Notes: a model not told the origin generated them from the sequence alone. 64,000 bases of DNA from Mucilaginibacter sp. KACC 22773 (GCF_028736215.1 NZ_CP117883.1:186001-250000); one strand, 5' to 3'; shown: positions 44,674 through 53,720, counted from the first letter of the stretch. Numbers and translations: made by a program.

Positions 44674-45216
44674 ATGGTAATAAACACCGCAGCAAATCTT
44701 ATAGCCTCCGCTATTTTCAGCGGCACGGTTATAATAAGCCTGTGCCTTGTTGTGGTTAGTCTTTTTAAAATCAAACTGACTAATATTAACAAAGCTGTTC
44801 TAATAAAAGCAGTTAACATCGTGTTGCTTTTTGGCGCGATGATTTATACCGTAATGTGGGTAATGGAAATTTTTGTGGCTTTTTACTCGGGGGGGGAGTA
44901 CGAGCAATATACATTAACCAATCGACTGTTTGGTTCTTATTGGTGGGCTGCGTTTGCTTCACTGGTCAGCAGTGTGTTGCTGCCGCAGATGCTATGGATC
45001 AAAAAGTTTCGCAGTTCTTTTAGCCCGACAATAATTATTATTTCATTTTGGCTGTTTATTAATATTCTTGCACAACTACCGTTCGGGATAGTTGGGATTC
45101 TCAGGGAATTTAGGATCTCGATGAGTTACCTTGGGGGATTGGGGATTTACATGGTAATGTTAGTATCTGCGTATATGATTTTGAATAGAAAGGTAGCGCG
45201 ACCAATAAGCACATAG
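44674..45216 (+). CDS. Membrane protein of unknown function, 180 aa
   Basis: Five probable membrane helices (about 5-28, 42-66, 86-108, 118-138, 150-172). Notable text: NRLFGSYWWAAFASLVSSVL, then LPQMLWIKKFR, vaguely like NrfD-type subunits (YWW then PQ) but far too short to call. No signal peptide beyond the first helix. Not recognised; neighbours give no hint. Confidence 0.75.
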   Translation: MVINTAANLIASAIFSGTVIISLCLVVVSLFKIKLTNINKAVLIKAVNIVLLFGAMIYTVMWVMEIFVAFYSGGEYEQYTLTNRLFGSYWWAAFASLVSSVLLPQMLWIKKFRSSFSPTIIIISFWLFINILAQLPFGIVGILREFRISMSYLGGLGIYMVMLVSAYMILNRKVARPIST

Positions 45217-45306
45217 TGTGATTAATAATCCGTCACTCAAATCAAAACTCTACTTCTCTGAAGAGGATTTTCCCTGTTTTTTTTCAAAAGCTATCTCCCT
45301 GTCACC

Positions 45307-45336
45307 TTTGCAAAAAGCCAGCAACTTATAAGTTTG
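45307..45336 (+). promoter_or_regulatory. Promoter of the EamA exporter gene
   Basis: TTTG (45307-45310), 18 bases, TAAGTTTG (45329-45336): both boxes match the Bacteroidota consensus. Leader about 30 bases. Confidence 0.65.
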
Positions 45337-45373
45337 TTTAAATTACCTTTATGCTATCGCCGATTCAAATTCA

Positions 45374-46246
45374 ATGCAAAAAAACAAAATACCCATACGC
45401 CCCTTACTGGCGGTTTTAGGCTCGATATTAAGCGTTCAGGTAGGGGCTGCTATTGCTAAGGGATTATTTCCGGCTCTCGGTGCTTCAGTTACCGCCACCT
45501 TGCGGATAGGATTATCGGCATTGATACTGCTTGTCGTGAACAGGCCAGGGTTAAAAACATTAACCCGCGAACAATGGAATGCGGTTATCCCTTACGGTTT
45601 ATGCCTGGGTGCCATGAATTTAATTTACTACCTGGCCTTATCGCGCATTCCGTTGGGGATAGCAGTCACCCTTGAGTTTATGGGGCCGTTGCTGCTTGTG
45701 GTGTTTAGTTCAAAACGCGCCATCGAATTTTTATGGGTACTACTGGCCGCAGGCGGGATTGTATTAATGACACCCTGGAATAACACCAATATTGATTTGT
45801 TTGGCGCGGGCATGGCTTTGCTGGCCGGTGCCTTTTGGGCCGGCTATATTGTGTTGGGCCGGCGGGTATCTGCGGTGTTAAATGGCGGTCAGGCCGTTAC
45901 CATAGGTATGCTGTTTGCGTTAATGGCGACATTGCCATTTGCTTTCGCAAGTGACGGGATGATGAACTTTAAAAGCAGTATGATTATCCCGGCTATGGGG
46001 TTGGCGTTATTTTGCAGCGCCATTCCGTTTTCTTTAGAGATGTACGGACTTAAATATATCCCCACCAAAACATTCAGTATCCTTATGAGCATGGAACCAG
46101 CGGTTGGCGCCATCTGCGGGTTGATATTTTTGAAAGAATATCTTTCGATACAGGAATATGTCGCGGTTATACTGGTTGTAATCGCCAGCGCCGGAGCAAC
46201 AATTGGTAACCGGCAGGAGATGGGCAACATAACACCGGAAGGTTAA
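45374..46246 (+). CDS. rhtA: EamA/RhtA-like exporter, 10 TM
   Basis: 290 residues with two EamA halves of five helices each. LGSILSVQVGAAIAKGLFP, MNLIYYLALSRIPLGIAVTL and FTFLMSMEPAVGA-like text (FSILMSMEPAVGAICGLIFL) match the RhtA threonine/homoserine exporter branch of the drug/metabolite superfamily. Inner membrane, proton-driven. Amino-acid export is inferred from this resemblance; the substrate is unproven. Confidence 0.85.
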   Translation: MQKNKIPIRPLLAVLGSILSVQVGAAIAKGLFPALGASVTATLRIGLSALILLVVNRPGLKTLTREQWNAVIPYGLCLGAMNLIYYLALSRIPLGIAVTLEFMGPLLLVVFSSKRAIEFLWVLLAAGGIVLMTPWNNTNIDLFGAGMALLAGAFWAGYIVLGRRVSAVLNGGQAVTIGMLFALMATLPFAFASDGMMNFKSSMIIPAMGLALFCSAIPFSLEMYGLKYIPTKTFSILMSMEPAVGAICGLIFLKEYLSIQEYVAVILVVIASAGATIGNRQEMGNITPEG

Positions 46247-46581
46247 TGTATTGCAGGCTAAAAGCTTATTTAAAGAACCTGGTCATTTCGAACCCTTGAA
46301 GGGTGGGCAGCAGCGTAGAAAGGGCTCGAAATCTTTTACGCCCTGCATCTCAAAGAGTTGTTCGGAATGTAGGTTGGATATAGCAAACCCCAAAATTGGC
46401 ATGGCGTAACTCGTAGGGGCAACCAGGTATAAACATATCAATACCCGCTTGGCATGGGCAGCTGAAAGCTGCAACCATGGTACCCACGAGCTAAAAGCTC
46501 GCGGGAGCGATGTACGCAAATCAAAAGCCCTCTCCTTTGGAGAGGGTTGGGTGAGGCTCTTTTTTTTACTAAGTTTGTATT
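46247..46581. repeat. 335-bp gap of nested mini-hairpins and dispersed repeats
   Basis: No gene here. It contains GCAGCTGAAAGCTGC (46458-46472), CGAGCTAAAAGCTCG (46487-46501), and a CCCTCTCCTTTGGAGAGGG copy with GGGTGAGGCTC (46527-46559). The first part (GGTCATTTCGAACCCTTGAA) looks like degenerate dispersed repeat. The promoter for the next gene overlaps its right end. Confidence 0.65.
46547..46577 (+). promoter_or_regulatory. Promoter of the 47-aa gene and ridA, partly inside a repeat
   Basis: TTG (46547-46549) lies within the GAGAGGGTTGGGTGAGG repeat; 20 bases on is TAAGTTTG (46570-46577). The ATG is only 4 bases after the -7 box, so the mRNA would be nearly leaderless. Confidence 0.55.
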
Positions 46582-46725
46582 ATGTATTTCTTTAGAAAAA
46601 AAGATCCCAACAGGCCGGATAACATTAACCTGCGCATTATGCATTTTATAAATGCACTGGCCATCCTGATGTTTTTAGCGGGCATCATCTATAAGCTGAT
46701 ACAAGTGTTCATACTCAAAAAATGA
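46582..46725 (+). CDS. 47-residue single-pass membrane protein, coupled to ridA
   Basis: MYFFRKKDPNRPDNINLR, then a helix FINALAILMFLAGIIYKLI (about 22-40) and a KK end. Positive charges before the helix suggest the N-terminus is inside. Its TGA (46723-46725) overlaps the ridA start (ATGATGG), so translation is probably coupled. It resembles small conserved Bacteroidota membrane proteins (perhaps the DUF6728 group, from memory). Function unknown. Confidence 0.8.
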   Translation: MYFFRKKDPNRPDNINLRIMHFINALAILMFLAGIIYKLIQVFILKK

Positions 46726-47099
46726 TGGAAATAATAAACACCAATAACGCGCCTGCACCTATCGGGCCGTACAGCCAGGCTACTGTTGCCGGTAATTTTG
46801 TATTTGTATCTGGCCAGATACCCCTTAACCCCGCCACCGGCGAGCTGGTTACCAGCGGTATTAAAGATGAAGCCGTTTTAGTAATGGAAAATATTAAAGC
46901 TATTTTAACCGAAGCAGGCCTCGGCTTTGCCAACGTGGTAAAAACCAGCATATTTTTAACCGATCTGGGTAATTTTGGCCAGGTAAATGAAGTATACGGC
47001 ACCTATTTTACATCAAACTTCCCTGCCCGCGAAACGGTACAGGTATCGGCACTGCCAAAAGGCGTTAATGTAGAGATATCGGTTATTGCGGTAAAATAA
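46722..47099 (+). CDS. ridA: RidA family enamine/imine deaminase
   Basis: 125 residues (124 if the second ATG at 46725 is used). Motifs: NAPAPIGPYSQATVAG, FVSGQIPLNPATGELV, the catalytic-site Arg in NFPARETVQVSALPKG, and a C-terminal VEISVIAV. Hydrolyses reactive enamines such as 2-aminoacrylate formed by PLP enzymes. Cytosolic trimer. Starts inside the stop codon of the 47-aa gene. Confidence 0.96.
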   Translation: MMEIINTNNAPAPIGPYSQATVAGNFVFVSGQIPLNPATGELVTSGIKDEAVLVMENIKAILTEAGLGFANVVKTSIFLTDLGNFGQVNEVYGTYFTSNFPARETVQVSALPKGVNVEISVIAVK

Positions 47100-47100
47100 A

Positions 47101-47332
47101 GCCTCACCCCGGCCCTCTCCAAAGGAGAGGGAGGAGCGACTATATGTCATTGCGAGGAACGAAGCAATCGCGAACTACGAACATCCGCCCTGAAAAGTAG
47201 GAGATTGCTTCGTTCCTCACAATGACATAATCCTTTGTGATGGAGAGATACTGAGGATGACGATTGTAACACATGGTTTAACAAACACGCAAATCAAAAG
47301 TCCTCTCCTTTGGAGAGGATTTAGGTGAGGCC
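47101..47332. repeat. Two nested inverted repeats between ridA and recG
   Basis: Outer pair: GCCTCACCCCGGCCCTCTCC plus GGAGAGGG (47101-47131) against TCCTCTCCTTTGGAGAGG plus GGTGAGGC (47301-47331). Inner pair: TGTCATTGCGAGGAACGAAG plus CAATC (47145-47169) against GATTGCTTCGTTCCTC plus ACAATGACA (47203-47227). The right outer copy ends 1 base before the recG ATG. Both families are dispersed Bacteroidota intergenic repeats. Confidence 0.85.
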
Positions 47333-47333
47333 T

Positions 47334-49436
47334 ATGGATCCTTTTCAAACACCACTTACATATTTAAAAGGCGCGGGCCAAACCCGGGCCGAGGTGTTGA
47401 AAAAGGAATTGGGTATTGCCACTTTTGAGGATTTGCTGCGCCATTTCCCCTTCCGGTATATCGACCGGACCAAATTTTACAAGGTAAAAGATATTAATCC
47501 CGATTTGCCTTACGTGCAGGTTTTGGCCCGTGTTATTAGCAAGCAAATTGTTGGCGAGAAGCACACCAAACGGCTGGTTGTACAAACCCGTGATGATACC
47601 GGCACGTTGGAACTGGTTTGGTTTAAAGGCATCAACTGGATAGATAAAACTATTGTGCCCGGCACGGTATACATTGTGTTTGGCAAGGCAGGATCCTTTA
47701 ACGGGCAAGCCCAAATGGCGCATCCCGAAATGGAAATCTACTCGCCTGCCAATATGCAGCGGCAGGGCAACGCTACCTTGCAGCCGGTATATAACTCTAC
47801 TGAAAAGCTTAAGCAGTTTCAACTGGACAGCAAGGGTATTCAAAAACTAACCGCTACCTTACTGGGCCTGCATGCTAAGGATATTAAAGAAAATTTACCG
47901 CTGTACATAATTCAGCACTTTAAACTCCTGGGTAGGGCCGAGGCTTATCGCAACACCCACTTCCCGGCCGATGCCAATTTGCTGAACGAGGCTTTGCACC
48001 GGCTTAAGTTTGAGGAACTGTTTTTGCTGCAGCTTAAACTCCTGCGCAATAAACTGCTGCATACCCAAAAGTTTAAGGGGAACGTATTTAGTACCGTAGG
48101 GCATTACTTTAATGATTTTTACCACCATAAACTACCTTTTGAACTAACTACGGCGCAAAAACGGGTGCTAAAGGAGATAAGGCAGGACACCCAGCGCGGC
48201 GTGCAAATGAACCGCCTGTTGCAGGGCGATGTAGGCAGCGGCAAAACCGTTGTTGCCCTGATGGCGATGCTGATTGCTATTGATAACGGCTTCCAGACCT
48301 GCATTATGGCGCCCACCGAAATATTGGCCAGCCAGCATTACCAAACCATCAGCAGTTTGGTTGGCGATGGTTTTATCGAGGTGGCCCTGCTCACCGGATC
48401 AACCAAGCAAAAAGACCGCAGGGTGCTGCACCAGAAACTGGAAAGCGGCGAAATGAAGATACTGATTGGTACCCACGCCCTGATAGAGGACAAAGTACAA
48501 TTCAAAAACCTGGGCTTCGTGGTGATTGATGAGCAGCACCGTTTTGGGGTAGAACAGCGGGCCAAACTTTGGCGTAAAAACATGATGCCACCCCACATCC
48601 TGGTGATGACGGCAACGCCCATCCCCCGCACCCTGGCCATGACCTTGTACGGCGACCTGGATGTATCGGTAATTGATGAGTTGCCTGCCGGCCGTAAGCC
48701 TATCCAAACACTGCACTTTTTTGATAACCAGCGCCTGCGGGTGTTTGGTTTTATGAAAAAGGAAATTGCCCTGGGCCGGCAAATTTATATTGTGTACCCG
48801 CTGATTAAGGAAAGCGAAAAACTCGACCTTAAAAACCTGGAAGAGGGTATCGAAATTATCTCGCGCGAGTTTCCATTGCCCGAGTATAAGATCAGCATTG
48901 TGCATGGCAAATTAAAACCCGCCGATAAGGAGTTTGAGATGCAGCGCTTCATCAAAGGGCAAACTCAAATTATGGTGGCCACCACCGTGATAGAGGTTGG
49001 GGTTAACGTGCCCAATGCCTCGGTAATGATCATTGAAAATGCCGAGCGTTTTGGCCTGTCGCAACTGCACCAGCTGCGCGGTAGGGTAGGGCGCGGAGCC
49101 GAGCAATCATACTGTATTTTGATGAGCAGCCACAAGCTAAGCCACGACGGCAAAATTCGGCTGGATACCATGGTGAAAACCAATAACGGTTTCGAAATCT
49201 CCGAGATCGACCTGCAGCTGCGCGGCCCCGGCAACCTGGATGGTACCCAGCAAAGCGGCGTGCTCGACCTGAAGGTTGCCAACCTTGCTACCGACCAGGA
49301 GCTGTTATTTAAAGCCCGCAAAACGGTAGAGCAAATTTTTGCCAAAGACCCCCAACTGGCCCTACCCGAAAACCAGGTGTTGCACCATGCCTTCGAAACA
49401 AAAAATGCCGGTTTAAGCTGGGATAAAATTTCCTGA
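47334..49436 (+). CDS. recG: ATP-dependent DNA helicase RecG
   Basis: 700 residues from the ATG at 47334; a GTG three codons earlier lies in the repeat and is not favoured. The N-terminal wedge OB domain (about 60-150) includes PFRYIDRTKFYKV and TLELVWFKG. Helicase motif I is GDVGSGKTVVALMAM, motif II VIDEQHRFGVEQR, motif III MTATPIPRTLAMTLYG, motif VI QLHQLRGRVGRG. RecG reverses stalled replication forks and processes Holliday junctions. Stand-alone gene after the nested repeats. Confidence 0.98.
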   Translation: MDPFQTPLTYLKGAGQTRAEVLKKELGIATFEDLLRHFPFRYIDRTKFYKVKDINPDLPYVQVLARVISKQIVGEKHTKRLVVQTRDDTGTLELVWFKGINWIDKTIVPGTVYIVFGKAGSFNGQAQMAHPEMEIYSPANMQRQGNATLQPVYNSTEKLKQFQLDSKGIQKLTATLLGLHAKDIKENLPLYIIQHFKLLGRAEAYRNTHFPADANLLNEALHRLKFEELFLLQLKLLRNKLLHTQKFKGNVFSTVGHYFNDFYHHKLPFELTTAQKRVLKEIRQDTQRGVQMNRLLQGDVGSGKTVVALMAMLIAIDNGFQTCIMAPTEILASQHYQTISSLVGDGFIEVALLTGSTKQKDRRVLHQKLESGEMKILIGTHALIEDKVQFKNLGFVVIDEQHRFGVEQRAKLWRKNMMPPHILVMTATPIPRTLAMTLYGDLDVSVIDELPAGRKPIQTLHFFDNQRLRVFGFMKKEIALGRQIYIVYPLIKESEKLDLKNLEEGIEIISREFPLPEYKISIVHGKLKPADKEFEMQRFIKGQTQIMVATTVIEVGVNVPNASVMIIENAERFGLSQLHQLRGRVGRGAEQSYCILMSSHKLSHDGKIRLDTMVKTNNGFEISEIDLQLRGPGNLDGTQQSGVLDLKVANLATDQELLFKARKTVEQIFAKDPQLALPENQVLHHAFETKNAGLSWDKIS

Positions 49437-49488
49437 GGCTTCCATTATTGCCGCAAAATATTAAATTTGTTTCCGACTGACTTCATTT

Positions 49489-49618
49489 GATAAGCGCACA
49501 GAAATTTCTTTGCAAGAAAGGTGATCCAAAGGTGTTGTAAAGGTATCTGCAGGTAACCGAAAGGTTATTCGAAAGGTGGCCAAAGGGTACTGAACGGTGA
49601 CCCGCAAGAGTGCTTATC
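49489..49618. repeat. Array of eight AAAGGT-like units with ~11-bp period, flanked by short inverted ends
   Basis: AAAGGT or one-to-two-base variants begin at 49517, 49528, 49539, 49549, 49560, 49572, 49582 and 49593: steps of 11, 11, 10, 11, 12, 10 and 11, about one per helical turn. Left flank GATAAGCGCAC (49489) and right flank GTGCTTATC (49610-49618) are near-inverted copies. The period is not a multiple of three, so it is not a peptide repeat. It lies in the 203-bp gap between recG and the M28 gene. Confidence 0.7.
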
Positions 49619-49639
49619 GCATAAAAAACAAACATTTAA

Positions 49640-51025
49640 ATGAAAAGAAAATTTACTTTTTTAATCTCCTCGCTGCTGTTATCAGCCAACCTCATTCATG
49701 CCCAGGATTCATTAATGATCCGCAAAATTTACGACGAAGCCCTGGTAAACGGCAAAAGTTATGAAAGCCTGCGCTACCTGTGTAAAAACATAGGCCAGCG
49801 TATCAGCGGCTCGGCCAACGCCCAAAAAGCTGTGGAATACAGCAAAAAACTGATGGAAAGCTATGGCTTCGATAAGGTTTATTTACAGGAAGTTATGGTG
49901 CCCCATTGGGTACGCGGTGCCAAAGAAACAGCTTTTATTATTGATGGCAAAAAACGTATCCCGGTGCCTATTGCCGCCCTGGGGATGACAGTTGCTACCC
50001 CTAAAGAAGGTATTACAGCCAATGTTATTGAGGTACAGAGCCTTAAAGAACTGGCAACCCTTGGCGAAGCGGCTATTAAAGGCAAAATCGTATTCTTTAA
50101 CCGTGCTTTTGATCCACGGTTTATTGAAACCGGACAAGCCTACGGAACCGCTGGAGATCAGCGCTTTATGGGGCCTGCTGCCGCCGCCAAATATGGCGCA
50201 GTAGGCGTTATAGTGCGTTCGCTGACAGAGAGTTTAGATGATTACCCCCATACCGGCGCTACCCTGACCGATAAGGATGGCAAAAATATCCCGGCTGCGG
50301 CAATCTCTACCAAAGCGGCCAACAAGCTGAGCGCCATGCTTAAAATGCGTAAGTTCCCTGCAGCCAAGTTCTACTTCAAACAAAGCTGCCAGTTATTGCC
50401 CGATGTTTTATCCTACAACGTAATTGGCGAACTTACTGGTACAGAGCATCCTAATAAGTTTATATCCGTAGGCGGCCACCTTGATTCCTGGGACCTGGCC
50501 GAAGGCGCGCACGACGATGGTACCGGTGTAATGCAATCGGCTGAGGTGCTAAGGATCTTTAAGGCAATAGGTTACAAACCTAAAAACTCCGTTCGGGCGG
50601 TGTTTTTCATGAACGAGGAGAATGGCCACAAAGGTGGCACCAAATACGCCGAACTTGCCGCTCAAAATAAGGAGGAGCACATTGCCGCTATAGAAACCGA
50701 CGAAGGCGGCTTTACCCCGCGGGGCTTCAGCTTTTCGGATGTATCTAAAGATTTTATAACAAAAGTGAACACCAACTGGAAATCAATATTAGAGCCATAC
50801 GAAGTTGACCAGCTGACTATAGGTGGGTCGGGAACAGACATTGAGCCGATGAAAGAAAAGTTGCCAAGCGTTGTGCTGATCGGCTTTCGCCCTGATTCTC
50901 AGCGCTATTTTGATATCCACCACACACCAAACGACGTATTTGAAAACGTAAACAAACGCGAGCTTGAACTGGGGGGGGCCGGTATCGCAGCGCTGATTTA
51001 CCTGATAGATCAGCACGGATTTTGA
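49640..51025 (+). CDS. M28 family peptidase with PA domain (carboxypeptidase Q-like)
   Basis: 461 residues. Signal peptide to LIHAQ (about 22). Protease-associated insert about 120-250 (ELATLGEAAIKGKIVFFNRA). Zinc ligands in SVGGHLDSWD, GAHDDGTGVM, FMNEENGHKGG, ETDEGGF and HHTPNDVFE. Resembles plasma glutamate carboxypeptidase (carboxypeptidase Q), which removes terminal residues from dipeptides. Predicted in the periplasm or secreted. Confidence 0.94.
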   Translation: MKRKFTFLISSLLLSANLIHAQDSLMIRKIYDEALVNGKSYESLRYLCKNIGQRISGSANAQKAVEYSKKLMESYGFDKVYLQEVMVPHWVRGAKETAFIIDGKKRIPVPIAALGMTVATPKEGITANVIEVQSLKELATLGEAAIKGKIVFFNRAFDPRFIETGQAYGTAGDQRFMGPAAAAKYGAVGVIVRSLTESLDDYPHTGATLTDKDGKNIPAAAISTKAANKLSAMLKMRKFPAAKFYFKQSCQLLPDVLSYNVIGELTGTEHPNKFISVGGHLDSWDLAEGAHDDGTGVMQSAEVLRIFKAIGYKPKNSVRAVFFMNEENGHKGGTKYAELAAQNKEEHIAAIETDEGGFTPRGFSFSDVSKDFITKVNTNWKSILEPYEVDQLTIGGSGTDIEPMKEKLPSVVLIGFRPDSQRYFDIHHTPNDVFENVNKRELELGGAGIAALIYLIDQHGF

Positions 51026-51062
51026 TGCGTAGATGATTATTTATTGATGAATTAATTTTTCC

Positions 51063-51091
51063 GCCGCATGTGTTCTCACATGCGGCTTTTT
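51063..51091 (+). terminator. Rho-independent terminator after the M28 gene
   Basis: Perfect 10-bp stem GCCGCATGTG / CACATGCGGC, 4-base loop TTCT, then TTTTT. Confidence 0.92.
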
Positions 51092-51239
51092 GCATTAAGG
51101 ATAGTAGCGAATACCAGTCAATGTGGCTAAGGCCCGTGCAGTATAAGCGCATAGCCTGACCCGAGGAACGAGGGTAATGCCCCAATCTGAATTTTAATAG
51201 GTACGATTTACCACCGGCACTTCCACAGGCGTTTTTTGC

Positions 51240-51290
51240 TAAAATCTGCACATTTGTAATCTGAAATCTGCAGATTTTTTAAAAATCCTG
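51240..51290. repeat. AAATCTGCACATTTG low-complexity repeat
   Basis: Another patch of the CAGATTTCAGAT/GTGCAGATG family. The other text in 51092-51239 shows nothing recognisable. Confidence 0.65.
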
Positions 51291-51302
51291 AAAATCGTGT
51301 TG

Positions 51303-51310
51303 TAAATTTG
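51303..51310 (+). promoter_or_regulatory. Candidate -7 box (TAAATTTG) for the MFS gene
   Basis: Exact TAnnTTTG match 21 bases before the GTG start; a T-rich stretch lies 22 bases further up. Confidence 0.45.
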
Positions 51311-51331
51311 CGGCACATCTAAAACAACACT

Positions 51332-52654
51332 GTGACCGAAGAAGGCGAGAGTAAACCCAAAATTGATTCCTTTGCAGCATTGCGATATAAAGATTTCCGG
51401 TCTTATATCGGTATGCGTTTTTGTTTCACCTTTGCATATTCTATGCAAGCCGTTATAATCGGTTTTTATATCTATGAGTTAACAAAAGACCCATTTGCTT
51501 TGGGTTTGGTAGGCTTATGCGAGGCTATTCCCGCGGTTTGTATCGCTTTATACGGCGGTTATATTGCTGATAAATCTGAGAAACGTAAGATGTTGCTGTT
51601 AATATTCAGTGGGGTGATATTCACCTCGATGGTGATGTTTACTGTTACGCTTAAAAGCATGAGCGATATTATTCACGTAGGTTGGGTGGTTCCTATAATT
51701 TACGTGATGATATTTTGTAACGGAATTGCAAGGGCGTTTTATGGTCCGGCTACTTTTACTATTTACGCGCACAGTATTCCTAAGGAAGTTTACCCCAACG
51801 GCAGCACCTGGAGCAGTTCGAGCTGGCAGGTGGCATCCATTGTGGGCCCGGCTGCGGGCGGGTTGATCTATGGCTATTCTGATAAATTTTTTGGTATAAG
51901 CGGCATTACTGCAACTTTTGGTTGTATTATCTTTTTTCTCATAGTATCATTAATACTGGTTGCGCGTTTACGCAAATATCCGCCTGTTTTTGTGCCTAAG
52001 GAGAGTATTTATAAAAGTCTTTCAGAAGGAATTTCCTTTGTGTTTGGCAATAAAATGATGATAGGGGCCATGAGCCTCGATTTATTCTCGGTGTTTTTTG
52101 GCGGCGCCGTTGCGTTACTACCAGTGTTTGCCAACGAAATATTGAAGGTAGGAGCCGAAGGTTTGGGAATTATGCGGGCAACATCGTCATTGGGGGCTGT
52201 ATTAACCATGCTGGTGATGACCAGGTTTTCGCCTATGGGCAAGCCATGGCGCAATTTGTTGATAGCGGTAACCGGGTTTGGGTTGTCTATCATTTGCTTT
52301 GGTTTATCTAAAAGCTTTTACCTGTCATTGTTGTTTATATTTACCGAAGGAGCTTTTGACAGTGTAAGCGTAATTATCCGTGGTACAATTATGCAGTTAT
52401 TAACGCCCGAACATATGCGCGGGCGGGTATCGGCTGTTAACCAGATGTTTATCGGCTCATCAAATGAGATAGGAGCTTTTGAATCGGGCACGGCGGCACG
52501 TTTATTAGGCACGGTGCCGTCGGTTATATTTGGCGGTAGCATGACTATGCTCATTGTGGGTATAACGTATTTAAAAACCAAACGGCTTGTACCGCTATCC
52601 TTAAGCCAAATACAGCCACCGAGCGTTGCGAAGGGAGAAATGGCTGTTAAATAA
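51332..52654 (+). CDS. MFS transporter, MFS_3/enterobactin-exporter-like, 440 aa
   Basis: Starts at GTG 51332 (MTEEGESKPKIDSFAALRYK); the next Met (residue 28) would cut the conserved ALRYKDFR entry, so GTG is preferred. About twelve helices; the loop GGYIADKSEKRKMLLL is the MFS motif A variant between TM2 and TM3. C-terminal half has TPEHMRGRVSAVNQMFIGSS, typical of the MFS_3 group. Drug or siderophore export possible; substrate unknown. Confidence 0.9.
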   Translation: MTEEGESKPKIDSFAALRYKDFRSYIGMRFCFTFAYSMQAVIIGFYIYELTKDPFALGLVGLCEAIPAVCIALYGGYIADKSEKRKMLLLIFSGVIFTSMVMFTVTLKSMSDIIHVGWVVPIIYVMIFCNGIARAFYGPATFTIYAHSIPKEVYPNGSTWSSSSWQVASIVGPAAGGLIYGYSDKFFGISGITATFGCIIFFLIVSLILVARLRKYPPVFVPKESIYKSLSEGISFVFGNKMMIGAMSLDLFSVFFGGAVALLPVFANEILKVGAEGLGIMRATSSLGAVLTMLVMTRFSPMGKPWRNLLIAVTGFGLSIICFGLSKSFYLSLLFIFTEGAFDSVSVIIRGTIMQLLTPEHMRGRVSAVNQMFIGSSNEIGAFESGTAARLLGTVPSVIFGGSMTMLIVGITYLKTKRLVPLSLSQIQPPSVAKGEMAVK

Positions 52655-52772
52655 AATAGCGCGCGGAAGGAACTTGTTTCGGTAACCCAATACCAAGTAG
52701 TACACTTCAGGCGGGCCACCTACCCTCTGGGACCTGAAAACAAGTCCGAGATAACGTTTATGTCATTGCGCT

Positions 52773-53720
52773 CTACCCCAGCACGCTATCCACCCAGGCC
52801 TTACCCCAGTTTTCCACTTCATCGGCTGTCCAGAGTGATGGGTAAAAAATGCGTTTCTGAAAGCGCGGAGGCAGGTATTTTTGCCAGTTGGTACCGCCGG
52901 TGGCTTTTATTTCTTCGGGTTCGCGGTTAAGGTAACGCACGGCCGATTTGTAGTGTGATAGCGGCCAGTTTACGTTTACATTTACATCCAGCTGGCGCAG
53001 CTCGGCTCTTAAGTCAGGTGTAAGCTGGCCTTCGGCCTCAAATTTTAAGGCCAGTGTGTTAAAATTATAGCCAACATTTGCCTTACCAAGTTCAATGAAT
53101 ATGTTGGCGTACTTTTTTTCGAACTGTTTAAGCGTCAATGTCTTTTTTCCGGTTGATAGTTCGGTGGCGCCAAACTTCCAATACAGGTATTCAAATTGCT
53201 CTTCAATAGTGGCTGTATTTAGTTCTTCGCGTTTATCCTTAGCTACCAGGTTAATAAAATCGGTGGCGTATATCTCGATCATCCTGTACTGGCCCGATTG
53301 AAAACCGCTGGCGGGTAATAACGACATCCTGAACTTCAGGAACTGCTCTTTTTCCATCCCATCAACCATAATCTCAAATGATTGGGTTAGCGCACCAAAA
53401 TACCTGTTAATGCGCTTTAAACGCGCAGTAAAAAAAACGACAGTTAAGGGCTGGGCGGCAGCTATCTGCTGGCACTCATGCAATGCCAGCTTAAAATATA
53501 ATTCGGTTATCTGGTGATAGATGATAAAGATCTCTTCGTCGGGAAAGGGCGTTTTAGGGCTTTGCAGGCTCAATAATGTATCCAGGTGTATGTAATCCCA
53601 GTAGGTTAAAAAATCGGCGTATAGCAGTCCGTCAAGATAGGAGTTCATATCCTGGCCCATGGCTTCGTATTTTTCCTGTAACTGCGCCAGGCGCCCTTCA
53701 ATTTCGGGAGAGAATTGCAT
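52773..53720 (-). CDS. kynA: Tryptophan 2,3-dioxygenase
   Basis: 315 residues from the ATG at 53720; a TTG five codons upstream overlaps the promoter box. Family motifs: TYWDYIHLDTLLSLQSPKTP, DEEIFIIYHQITELYFKLAL (His-Glu contacts), RMSLLPASGFQSGQYRMIE, and C-terminal ATGGTNWQKYLPPRFQ. Heme enzyme opening the indole ring of tryptophan to N-formylkynurenine, the first step of the kynurenine route. No other kyn gene is nearby. Confidence 0.96.
   Translation of the reverse strand: MQFSPEIEGRLAQLQEKYEAMGQDMNSYLDGLLYADFLTYWDYIHLDTLLSLQSPKTPFPDEEIFIIYHQITELYFKLALHECQQIAAAQPLTVVFFTARLKRINRYFGALTQSFEIMVDGMEKEQFLKFRMSLLPASGFQSGQYRMIEIYATDFINLVAKDKREELNTATIEEQFEYLYWKFGATELSTGKKTLTLKQFEKKYANIFIELGKANVGYNFNTLALKFEAEGQLTPDLRAELRQLDVNVNVNWPLSHYKSAVRYLNREPEEIKATGGTNWQKYLPPRFQKRIFYPSLWTADEVENWGKAWVDSVLG

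Noticed and set aside
49517..49598. AAAGGT array considered as a coding peptide repeat or CRISPR-like array
   Set aside because: The ~11-bp period is not a multiple of three, and the units are far too short and too close for a CRISPR.
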